Below, piece by piece: positions 33,283 through 45,900 of a stretch of 64,000 nt of DNA. The stretch's first letter is position 1; each line of letters begins with the position of its first letter. The stretch comes from Apostichopus japonicus (lineage: Eukaryota > Echinodermata > Holothuroidea > Aspidochirotida > Stichopodidae). Location: NCBI RefSeq assembly GCF_037975245.1, contig NC_092571.1, forward strand, positions 16,735,917 to 16,799,916. Direction: 5' to 3'. The notes beneath the pieces were generated by a model that had not been told where the DNA came from, ran no database searches, and saw nothing but the letters and a program-made list of their open reading frames with translations. The translations under genes and the position numbers were made by a program.

Positions 33283-36200
33283 CTACCTCTTTCCAGAGTC
33301 ATCTAGAATTAGAGTTAAGTCCAAGTCATTGGATGTGTCTGTCACCTCCTGTTTCAATTCCTCAAAGCAGTTCTTTGCATAATTAATCTGTTGGGATACC
33401 TGAATATAATTTAACAAAGAAGAAAAACATAAATAACCAGAATGCAAAAATGCATTGTGGTTTCGATGATGTAACATGAGCAGTTTTCTTCATGAATCTG
33501 ATGTAATGTATAGTGAGGGTGTACATGTTTACAAGGGTTTCACGATTTGACCTCTGATGACCCCAAATGACCTTTAACCTTGACCAAAAACTATAGGCTT
33601 CTTTAACTCAACGTGGTACTTCTACACATTAAATATGAGGTCCTCCCAAGCTTTCCTTCTTGGGATATCGTGCTTACAAGATTTTCACAATTTCACCCCT
33701 GGTGACCCAAATGACCTTTGACCTCCATTAGAAACAATAGGTTTCTTGTACTCAATGTGGTACTTCTACACACTGAGTATGAAGTTGGTCTGACCTTCCC
33801 TTCTTGAGATATCGTGTTTACAAGGTTTTCACAATTTGACCCCCGATGACCCTAACCGACCTTTGACCTCCACCAAAAACACAAGGGCTTCTTGAACTCA
33901 ATGAGGTACTTCTACATGCTAAATATGAAATTGGTCTGACCTTCCCTTCTTAAGATATCATGTTTACAAGCTGGGCATCACAAACACACTAACACGCACA
34001 TACGCCATCATGAATGCATAGGTTACGGTTATCATCAAAACCAAAACTAAAAACACCATAAGCAAATAAGAAAGAAAGAAACAAACAAATGGATTTAAAT
34101 TTTTTCTATGTGATCTCAGGTTACAGTATGCAAAGTACTGTGAGGTTTGACTGCCACCCCACCCCCACCCTCCCCCACAAAGACATTGCTATATAGGGAT
34201 CACCACCAACTAAGGACTGGAGAGCGCTGTCCCAAACTTTTCTGGGCTCTTTTTCAAGTTTGATACCCCATTTTGAATCCTTACCTTCTTGGCAATCTTC
34301 TCACTGTCACAGACCACCTTCGGTCTATCTCTGTTTAACTCAGAAGGTTGGCTAGAATATCCAGTATAATCTACTCCCACTTTGGTCAGCTCGATAACAA
34401 ATTTATTAGCTGTGGATTCAAAAAAAAATGACAAAACAGTAACAGCCAACTAACTTTGCCAACGAACTTCCATTTGCTCTTTTCGTCTGGCAGTCTTAAA
34501 ACAAATAATTCTCGACCAGCAATTTGTTGATAAAATACTGAACATGATGGAACATTGTTCAGTCCCAGTAAAGATTTATGAAGGAGTCCCCTTCCCACCT
34601 CCCCACACTGCCCCCCTCCAATCATTTGGACTTTAAACGCTAAACTTTGAGTGACCTTGAACTCTTCATCATTGTTTCCTAAACTTACACATATTTGGAC
34701 TTCCCTTTCTCTTTAACTGAGAAATAAACATGCATCCAGCCTTTTTGCTTTTTTCTAGTAAGAGTTCAAACTTATGCTTTCATTTGATGAAGAACACAAA
34801 TTTCAATATCATACTCCTTTACTGTTTGTTTTGCATGTCTAAAGCTCATGTTGACTTTTTGTTTATCGTTTTCAGCTTAACTATCATGCTTGTATTTTTA
34901 TGATATAAATCAAACCTCTTATACATGCGGGGACAGCCACCATGGATTCTCCTTGCATGGGAACCCCGTGTACCACCTAACTTGTGGTATTACAGTATTT
35001 GACAACCCACAATGCCATTTTGCGAGGCAAACCTACTAAATCTTGTGGCTCACCTGACATCCCTTTACGGGCGTGGATGAGGTCCTTGTGGTTCACTTGT
35101 AGGACTGGTTCTTTGGGCTTAGCGTGGCCCAAGAAATAGGTGGCCTTGCTGGTTATGAGGGCTATCATGCCATCGGCACTGGTTTGTCGGACTGTCTCTA
35201 GGGCGAAATACCTTCGGATTCAAAATTGAAACCATAATGCAGTATTATAACATATTGCCATGACTATGGGAATAATGTTGTGCATTGTTCCATATATATT
35301 CTAATTACTCAAGTCAAACATTTAAGGTTTATGTACATGTGTTATTAAAAAGCAGAAGAGAAACCATTGGAAGAAATTCAACAACATTTGCATTTTACCA
35401 AGTTAGTCACGTCTTTATGCATGCGGTTAGTTATTTAGGCTTTTTGAAAGCGACTGATATCATCAAGGCTTCCAAGCTCTCCTTTGGATTCAAATGTAAC
35501 TTTGACTCATTTCTGAACAAGCTATCTAACAATCATACTTAATGGATACCTCTCATTTCAACTAAGAGATTTGGGCCCATTCAACCATTTTTCTTATCTA
35601 ACAAGAGAAATTTCATACGGCCTAGAACATTTTTCAATTCCAAAAATGTAATGCAATGGCTCCTTTTTGCACTTCGAAAATACTCTACATTAATACGTGT
35701 CATTTTATTATTGTTACAAATGTAAATTGTTTGACTGACGTACAAACAGAGTAGGTTTTCAGGCACAATGTCTTTCCCGTTAACCGTTGAGTACGGTGGC
35801 ACTACATTGTGACAAAGTTCAAAATCGAATACAGCTGTTGGCTACTCATCTTGAATTAAATGCATCATGTAAACCACTCCCATAATCCTGTATTTCAATT
35901 ACTGACAGCTTTGAGAGACAACTTACCTCTCTCCTCCCAGACCGTCAAACAGTTTCAGTACGTAGTCGTGACCCTTTGCGTCGTGGGCGGAATATCGAGA
36001 GATGCCCCCTCCTGCCTTGATGCCGCACCGTGGCGGTCGTATCCGGTCCGGCATCTGGTTCTCCCCGTCGGTGGTGCTTCTCAGAGCGTTGAGGGTTCCA
36101 GATGCCAAGTCTAACACCCCTGCAGTCGGCTTGGTGAATGTACCCAACACACCCTTTCCTACACCTTTCATGAAACCCTTTGTGCAATAAAAGACAAGTG

Positions 36201-39200
36201 AAATGAAATCGGTGACTAATAGAGATATTACTTTTATGCATTTAAAACAAAAATAACCAAAGCTAATCTCTTTTGGAGGTTTTGAGATTTTTTACCATTT
36301 ATCAGAAATGACTGCCAGTACTTCAGAATTCTTCATCCTTCCAAAGAGTTGAATTTAAATGGGTGGCGATGAGAGTAGGTTCTTAATCAAACACCGTTCT
36401 AAAATGAAACACGGTCCTCTACTTCAACCTAAATATGTTCATCATAATTATTTTCTATTCTCTGGTAATGAATTCTGATCCAACTACAAAAAAAAAATAT
36501 TGACTGGAATTTTACTTTAAATATTATGGAGCTGTTAAGAGATTGTCTGTATGTTACTGTAGAAGCAGACCCTAACAGTTTTATTTTACGATTAAATTCA
36601 CAACTAAAATGACCAATAAATGAGTAACTTTGGATATTAATGTAGTGGATTTTCAGGAAGACTGGTAGAATAGAAATCTCCAAATACACTGAAGCAGCAA
36701 CACTGATATATAGGCATTTTAAGTATGTCAACATTTTGATCCTCTGTATCTAATACGATACATTGCTTAGTTCTTGTTTTTAAAATGTTTTTTTTATAGT
36801 AAACTAATTCAACACTTACGATACAATATAACAACTACAGCTACAGTACAGCACATCAAGATCACATCAAGTTGGACATTCAAGGTAATCTAAACTTCAG
36901 TTGTATTCATTAAAAGAATAACAGTCTTCTGTCTCAAAGTAAATGTACCTTTTACCACCCACAAATATTGAAAATGAATACTAGTCGTCAGCCCGGTGCA
37001 AGGCTACACTTACCCCCACACCTTCCTCAGAAGCACCCTGAATCGGCTGTGTTAGGACACTGGTTAGGCCCCCTATCACCCCAAAGGCAAATCCTTTCAG
37101 CCCGGCGCTGAGATGACCCACCGAAGAGCCGTCGTGGTCCCCTCTGATGGCGTTCCTGACTTCCTGGTGGTGTTGGTCGAGAGTCATGGTGCCGACACCA
37201 TCAGATATGGAGCCTGTGACCTGTTGGTTTGGGAATTTAATCACAAATAAAACCCCACTTGGATCAAGCCATACGTATTACTATGAAATATTGCAATGAT
37301 AACAATGCTACTCATATATCAATCATTTATTCAACTGCAATCAGCACGATGCACTTACAACTGCTCCACAGGTAAATATGCTAAGCTTAGTTTGCCTTCC
37401 TTCCCCATGCTACAAAACCACTTTCTTCTTTTGCAATGTTTACCTCTTTGCATGTGTAGAAATCCTTCCTCAAGTACAAAACTTCATAGTTTTGTCTTCA
37501 TTGTTCAAAGTTTTGTGAAAGGTTTTTTGCAGTTTCACTATGAAAGTGATATGCTAGGTTTTTAATTTGTTCCCTCATCAAGTTTCCCACTACTGTAACC
37601 AGCCTACCTTAGCAGCTGAGTTGCTGACACCATGGGTCACATTCTTGACCAGCCCGGCGACACTTCTGTCAAAGACCAGTTCCTTCAACCCGTCTCGAAT
37701 GTCTTGCAGAAGCCCGATGGGGTTGCCGAGAAAGTCCACGGCACCGAGGATTTTGATGGCTTGACTTCTAAGTTCCTGTAAAATAAGAAGATCCATTTTG
37801 GGTCGTCAATAAAATGAATAGTTTACTTGATACGATTATGGTTTAGATCTTCTATTTTGTGACCATTTTTTTTATTCTTAGTTAACAATTCTGTGATTCG
37901 TTTCGTTCAATAATGTCGAAGGAATTTTTTGTCGCCATAAAATTTTACAAAGAGTTGAAGATATCCAAGTCCTCAAGAGATGTGATCAAGAGAGCAGTGG
38001 TATCTAAATAATGTAAAGACAAGCAATGCTCTGTATCAAAACAGTCCTTCCCTGTCTTGGTGGAATCATCAAGACTTCTTAGACCAAAAATATAATTACG
38101 ACGAGGCAAGATAGTCAGAGTAACTCTCACACTTTGGGAACAGACTTGATTTCTGTGAGTTATTCAAAAGATTTAACCTTTTAATACCTAACATTTTATC
38201 ATAAAAAAATCTTTTGTAAACTTTCTCCTCATTTCCATACTCTAAGAGAACTATTTCGACTGAAAAATTGAAACGGCAGAGAGAAAATAATTGCACCGAC
38301 CTCATTATAATGCTTTTTAACGGCATCCAAGAAGAATTCCTGCGTCTCAAATTGATGTTGACTGACAAAATCATCGAGGGAGACAGGAGCGTCCTCAAAC
38401 TGCATCAGGATCAGGTGAAGTTGGTGACGGAGGGCCACGAGATGCTTCGGTAGGTTTCCGGAGGTCAACACGCTCAGTCGGAACGACAACGAATTGATCC
38501 TCAGACTCTCAAAGTAATATCTCTTGGATTGTGACTCCGTCACCATTTTTCTGTTGAGATCAGAGAGGAAGAATCTAGAGCAGGGGTTCCCTAACTGGGG
38601 TGCATGAACCCCCAGGGGGTGCGTGAGTCCATCCCAGGGGGTTCGTGAGATGTTTCTGAAAGCCAAAACTAGAGTACTTTTTGTTGAACTAAAATTTGAA
38701 ATATCGTATAATTTAGTAATGTACAAAAGTTGTACTTATCGACAAACTCTTTTTCGCGTTCCGTACGCTTATGTTGCCATAGTAGTACTGTACCGTGCAT
38801 GTGATAAAAAACAGGAGCATCCGTCTCATCGTGTGTGGTGAGCAATCAATGTGTGATACAATTCGTGATCTGATCTTGAAGTTTCCAATAAATATTTGTT
38901 CATCTCTTGTTTTTTTTTCCATTACAATATTACACTATGAACTTGATCTTTAACAAAGCACTATTATGTGTATTATAATTACTCAGATCGTGTCTCGAAG
39001 AGTTGGGGGTTCGTGGACAGCTCTGACATCCACAGAGGGTTCGTGGGGGGAATAAAGTTAGGGAAACTCTGATCTAGAGGATGAAATGGAACCATATAGA
39101 ACGCTACTTTTACGAGACACTGGGAGGACTAACTGGAGTGTGTCTGTGTCATAAATTGAATCTGAAACTGACAGAGGTGAGAGGCCTTGTAAAAACCAGA

Positions 39201-39924
39201 GAAATGCACACTGGCCACCTCTTGTACTATTGGACCTACAGAAAGTTGGCTAGAAATTACTATGCGTATAAAATTCAGTCCAGTTTGGTATCAGTTGGAT
39301 CATCGACACGGTATTTTGTTTTCAGAACGCAGAGCAGTCACATGACTACAAGTGCTGATGACCCAAATATCGTCAAGGTGAAAGACTGAACAGAAGCCTT
39401 ATATTTTAACCAAATTTTCAATGTTAAACTTGTTGAACAATGTAATTCACTTCGGATGAGGTCATTTCCAAATGAGAAAACTTGAAATTGCTTCAAGTAA
39501 TAAACCCACCTAACTGGGATGGAATCCATGAACATGCATATGTTCCATATGAATCCATGTTCCATATGAATCCATGAACATGCTGGATCATATTCAAGTG
39601 ACCACACAGGCTTGCTATCCTCTCTAATAACATTAAATTATTACATACCACGTCAGAGATAAAGTGAAACACCATGACAATTCAGCTACTTTAGCTATAT
39701 GATTTGTTAAGGTCGTCTTTTGCATTGGCAGTGCATCATGCAGTTTGTATTACATCATACTGGACAGACGAAGGATGCAAAATGGCATGTAGCTTACATA
39801 CAATTCCCATCCATCAGCTGCGAATCCAGTTAATGGTTTCAACTTATGTTGAAAATTGTGGTTTGCAAAACTGGCCCATAAAAGACCTATCATTAAAGCT
39901 CAAGCTTGGACCCACAAACTCCCC

Positions 39925-39956
<32 letters not shown>

Positions 39957-42900
39957 TTATCTATCTATCTGTCTATATATATATGGTTCGATGGTATTAC
40001 CAATATGGTGCATCTAAATTCACCTTTCGTGAATCTTCTTCACTATTTTACAACAATTCTGAATAACAAGAAACGTTACCTGAGACTGTCGTAGTAAGCT
40101 TCGTTCATTTTCTCAATGGCGCTGTCTGGCTGTGCAAAACCAGCAAATTCCAGGAGTTTCATCAGCAGCAGCTCCTCGATGTTCAGACTCAGTTTTCTTA
40201 ATGATACATAGAACCGCTAACGGAGAAGAAAATGATTTTAATTGTGAAAGACAAATTTAAAGTTGCACTATGAGGTAAACACAAACAGGATGATAGTTTG
40301 ACAGTATCAACAAGGGATGTATTCTTGGCTTCTTCAAAGCAGCATTGTGTCTCAAAGCAAGCATACAGAGAGATCCATATATGTCATTGCCATGCAGTCA
40401 AACATATGAAAATAATCTAGATTCCTTTAACAAAACACTCAGCTTCAGAAAGGAAGCCTAGAGACATCCACTACTACTTCTAGTAGTACTACTGCTACTA
40501 CTACTATTACTACAACTACAATTACTTCTACTACAATTACTACCACCGCTATTACAATTACTACTGCTACTAGTAGTATAGCTACTATCAATATTACTAC
40601 TACTATTACTACTACTACTACTACTAGTATTACTACTACTATTACTACACTATTGCTGCTACTACTACTAGTAGTACTCACTACTACTACAAATATATAC
40701 TACTATTACTACTGCTATAAGTAGTACTACTATCACTACTAGTACAATTACGACTACTGCTTCTACTACCATTACTACTGCTGCTCTTATTACTGCTGCT
40801 GCTACTGGCATGCATGCAGTATCTTGTGCTTTTGCTAAAGCCTAGCTTTTTAGCCGTTTGCCACGTGATGGTGGATGTTAATATATTTATATTCTGCCTC
40901 TTATATTTACTCTGTGGAAATTTAGGGCCTCATAGCAGCTCTTATAATATTGTTAAATTACCGACAAACTGGTCTATGAGCTTAGCCACAAGCACACATC
41001 ATTACTAGCATTGCATTCATTTGGCAGTAACTTTGAATCGATTGAGTACACAGGGGATGACTGGAGCAATGGAGGATTACTGAATTTACTTCTGGAGGAT
41101 TTAATTGATATTCATACTCATCAATATTCATTACTACCACTGCTACTGTAACACACTACAGACTATAGGAACTAAAAGCGATGTTTAGTGTCATTGTATC
41201 TCTTGACTCTTACCTTGAATAAATCCACAGACTGGATTTCACTATTCTGGGTTGTGATAGAGAGATTTAAAGCCTGGCTATGCTGTGGTGGTTCTTCATC
41301 TTTCAGCACATATAGGACTACTGGTCTCTTAGCTTGATGCATCTGGTTATCAATCTGGAGGGGAGTGGGGGGGGGGGTGGGGAAAGAAGAAAAATAAAGC
41401 TTGATACAACTGAGCAGAATATTATTGTCGATATAATCAAATGGCTTTCAAGACTGTCTGTAGGTAAAGGTTATATGTCTGCTACTAACAAGTAACTTGC
41501 AATGGCTGAAGCTTTTTCAATGATGTCAAGATATATAAGACAACTTTTCATTTCACAAAATGTGCTGAATAAAGAAAAGAAAATCTTACCAAAGACCTTC
41601 ACAAATTCATTGATTAAAACGGTCATTTTATCTATACATTAACACCCCCCCCCCCAAGAAATCAACCTCACAGATTCATTGATTAAACAGCAATTTTATC
41701 TATACATAACGACCCCCCCAGAAATCCAAAAACCTCACAAATTCATTGATCAAACAGCCATTTTATCTAAACATAACCACCCCCCACAATCCAAAGACCT
41801 TACAAATTCATTGATCAAACAGCCATTTTATCTATACATGACCAACCCCCCAACCCCCTCCCCCACCCCAGTAGCATCTGTAATACAGGTTTGCTTGTTC
41901 TCTTTCACCACCGGTTAAAACTTAGAATGTATTGCAACATTCACAATGCAGGACAGTAAATAATACAAAGGTCACAAAATTGTGGCTCCTGTTCATTTAG
42001 TTTGATGTGTCAAGTAAATACAACTGACGTGTGATATATTGCTTCACCAATTTTGACCTCGTAGAATACGTAATGTACTAAACAAATGTTGAAGCTACTA
42101 TCTGGCAGGTTATGTGATGACCATTTTGGCTTTGTGATCACTCCCCCCTCCCACATCCTCCCTCCCTCCCCCACCCACATTCCTTCTCATCTTTTCTAAT
42201 CCACTGCCCTCAACGCTCCGAGAAACATGTTACACATCGCCACGCCATGTCCTCATTCATAACCCATAATGCAAGTTTTCTTCCATGTTACCTGCATGTT
42301 CTGTATGCCAGCATTAAGGTCGGTCTCTTTACTGTTGTGGTTGAAGTGGACGTCGATGCCTTTGAAAGAGGCATAGACAAGCTCCTCCATCTGATGGTTG
42401 ATGATGGAGACACCAATGCCTCCCTTAAGACACAACACCACCTAGAAACAGATCAAGGTGATAAATATTCATGACATATACATCCCCCAAAATACAGATC
42501 AAAACAACATACCCAAGGGTGTGCAACACTGGTTAATCAATGGATTGCATTTGCAAAGTACTGTGTCCACCCCCCCCCCCCCCACGTTATTGTGCCTCTC
42601 AAACAGCATATATCCAGTATGTAATACAGATTCCTTTAGTGTTTATCTCATGTAGATCCTTGTAACCTCATAAAAATTATTTCTTTTCAACATGAACATT
42701 GGAAACTTAGTCTAGGCCTACTACACTTTCCAAGTGGATATATTTAGCCTAAGCTTCATTTGCATAAGAGAATTGAGCTGAAGTTGCCAGTTGCAACTGT
42801 TTATAGATGGCATGGCTTTCATTGGGTAAATAAAAAAAACGATTGATCGCTTCTGTTATGTAAGAAACACTAGACACTTAATGAATGGTTCTGGTGCATG

Positions 42901-45900
42901 GCAAGTGGATATACAATAAGTTCAGAAATAAAACCGAACTGCTTTAACCAGATCTGACTGGGGGTCTCTGAGCTAACTTTGCTTTCCAGCCCTTTTCTGG
43001 AGGAATTCTTCAACATTTAAGAAATATTTCTAGGTTGATCAAAAGTGGTACTGTCATGTAACCTGCACTCAGTCTGCTAAAAGTTTCTCGTTAACAGGTT
43101 TTGTGCTGATGTTTGGTGCAATATGATACTAATATATGATACTACATAGTATATACTACACATATAATATATATACTATACATATACAATCTAAACATAC
43201 TAAATATACATTATATATAAGATAATATATAATATGATACTAATATATGATACTACATAGTATATACTACACATATAATATATATACTAAATATATACAA
43301 TATATGTATACTACACATACAAATATGTAATATATATCATATAAGATAATCTGTTATAAAATGATACTAAAATATGATACTTTATAATATATATATATGC
43401 AATCTAAACATACTACATATACATTATATATATATCATATACGATAATATATAATAATATGACACTAATATATGATACTGCATAGTATATACTACACATA
43501 TAATATATATACTAAATATATACAATCTATACATATTACATATACATATATATAATATAAGATAATCTGTAATAAAATGATACTAAAATATGATACTATA
43601 TAATGTATATATATACAATCTAAACATACTACATACACATTATATATATATATATATCATATATGATAATGTATAATAATATTATACTAATATATGATAC
43701 TACAAAATCAATACATACTACATATACATACATTTAATACATATATATCATATACAATTATATGTAATAATATGAAAATAATAGCTGGAACAATGTCAAA
43801 GTCTTCATTGGAGTCATAAAGAATTTTGAAAACTTCCGGTTTCCAAATGTTATAATAATTGAAATGTAATCATTAGTTGCTGAATACTCGGTTTTCATTT
43901 GGTGAACAAAAATCTAACTGTAAATCTAAGCTATAATTTGCAATCTTAGTGAGATTATTAAAGACTAAACAAAACGTCACGTTACAAACCTCCAAGCTTT
44001 TGCTCCTCTTGCTGGGCTTTTCCTCAGGGCCACTGTGCTGAACTGCTGCTCCACCAGAAGACTCCGACATATAAACCTCAAAGTCCTCACCGACCGAACC
44101 AGGAATTGCTGGGGACTTTTTGAGTACCCTCTGTAACCAGAGAAACAAGGTTTTCTAGTTAATAGCCTACATGGTACATAGAATATATTCCATGATACAC
44201 ACTTATTACAATCAAGACACCTTTTATATAAAAGACGCCTCTATAAAAGTCACTCACATGAAGAAATCATATCACTGTTTTTTATTCTCCTTCAAATACT
44301 TCCACGTGAATGGCTGACTAATGTTTTATCGTCAAGAAAACCTAACCAATCCGAAACAGAAAAACTGACTGGGATGGCGAGAAATGTATTTCAAGAGAGA
44401 GCAGTTTGCCTTATTTATATAGATATGTACATATATATGCATATATATATCTATTAAAGGTTACTCATACAGTGAAGGTGCTACCCTATAATGTCAAGAA
44501 TAAGGGGTTCCACTTGCAATCCTTGTCACAGCATTTCATGAGAAAAAACTTTGGTCAGCTAAATATCCAAACAGGTTTTATGTGAATTCATTAAATAAGC
44601 TCCAACTGGGATCTCCACTAGATAACAACTACTTCAGTGACATTTCTATGGAACCAACGTCATCAACCTTGGAATCGACTCTGACCGTTTACCTGTTTCA
44701 TGATATCCATTATTTGTAGTACCCTGGTCGGTCCATCGGTCAACACCCTCACGCTGAGACTACCGGACCCAGGCAGGTTCTTCTGCCTCTCCAGGGCCAT
44801 CTCTGGAGGGACCTTGTCAAGTAAGAGGTCCCTGGATGGTTGTGCTGGACCCAGGACCATCTCAGCACCTATCAAAGTAAGATTTGGATTTTCTTCTTTT
44901 ACTAAGCACTTATTTATATTCCATCATTCTTAAATATTTGGCTCTTTTAACCAGATGATTTTTTGCTGGAACATCATAAATAATAACGTTGTGAGCAAAA
45001 AACAAAGTAATGAAATATGGTTAATCATTTGATGTTCACAACCAACTACAACTGCAAGATGCTTTAATAGGTGATTAATATATGTGTACCCGAATAAAAT
45101 AACGTGAGGGAAAATTAACAATCCCTGTATTACAAAAAGAAAAGAAACATTTGTGGACCTAACAGATATACAGTATAAATGCTTCCAAATGGTACTGTAT
45201 AGTTTCAGGCATATTATGAAGCTGACATACATGATGGGCATTATGTTTCAACATTATTTCAACAATTTTTTAATTCTTCATGATTCAAGGGATACACAAG
45301 AAATCATAGGATTATCAGGTGAAAGCAGAGATCATCAAAATCAAAATTGTATTTATATAGTTTTGTTTTTTAAACTTTTTGAACTTACCTTCCTTCAAGC
45401 CAAGGACTTTATATTTTGGTTGAACAGCAAAACTTGAAAATAGACATCTTAAAGTTCCATCCTGTAAGCCAAACCAAACAGCAAGTTTATTATTTTAAGT
45501 TAATACATAAGATGCTAATAATGGTGAGGGCAGTGCCATTCAACTTTTTAATGATAATTCAACTTATCTGCTATGCTGGAAAGTTGAAATATTATTACTT
45601 TTTACTTATTATCGTTGATTCTAATGGGACAAAAAAAAGAGTCAGATTGTAGGAATTACTGTGTTAGTATAACATAGCATGGATAGAGAAATACCCTCCC
45701 TTAATCCTAACCACATCTTACCTTTAGTAATTACTGTGCTAGTATAACATACTGTAGCATGATAGAGAAATACCCTCCCTTACCCCTAACCACATCTTAC
45801 CTTTAGTAATTACTGTGCTAGTATAACATACTGTAGCATGATAGAGAAATACCCTCCCTTACCCCTAACCACATCTTACCTTTAGTAATTACTGTGCTAG

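Larger units (their letters stand above)
33283..42441 (-). other. VPS13D: VPS13D C-terminal module: VPS13_C, ATG2-like helices, PH-like domain
   Basis: Residues 1284-1509 (exons 42292-42441 to 38301-38550) match the VPS13_C region, with GGIGVSIINHQMEELVYAS and RYYFESLRIN conserved. Residues 1510-1717 (three exons, 37775 down to 35927) carry ILGAVDFLGNPIGLL, NVTHGVSNSAAK and Gly-rich GVGKGVLGTFTKP, the amphipathic region shared with ATG2 that binds mitochondria or lipid droplets. Residues 1718-1850 form the PH-like fold (ALITSKATYFLG). The protein ends SQQINYAKN..., the usual family terminus, followed by an acidic tail. Confidence 0.8.

Noticed and set aside
40445-40681. 78-codon Val/Ile-rich minus-strand ORF
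   Set aside because: Translation of a (TAC)n tract.
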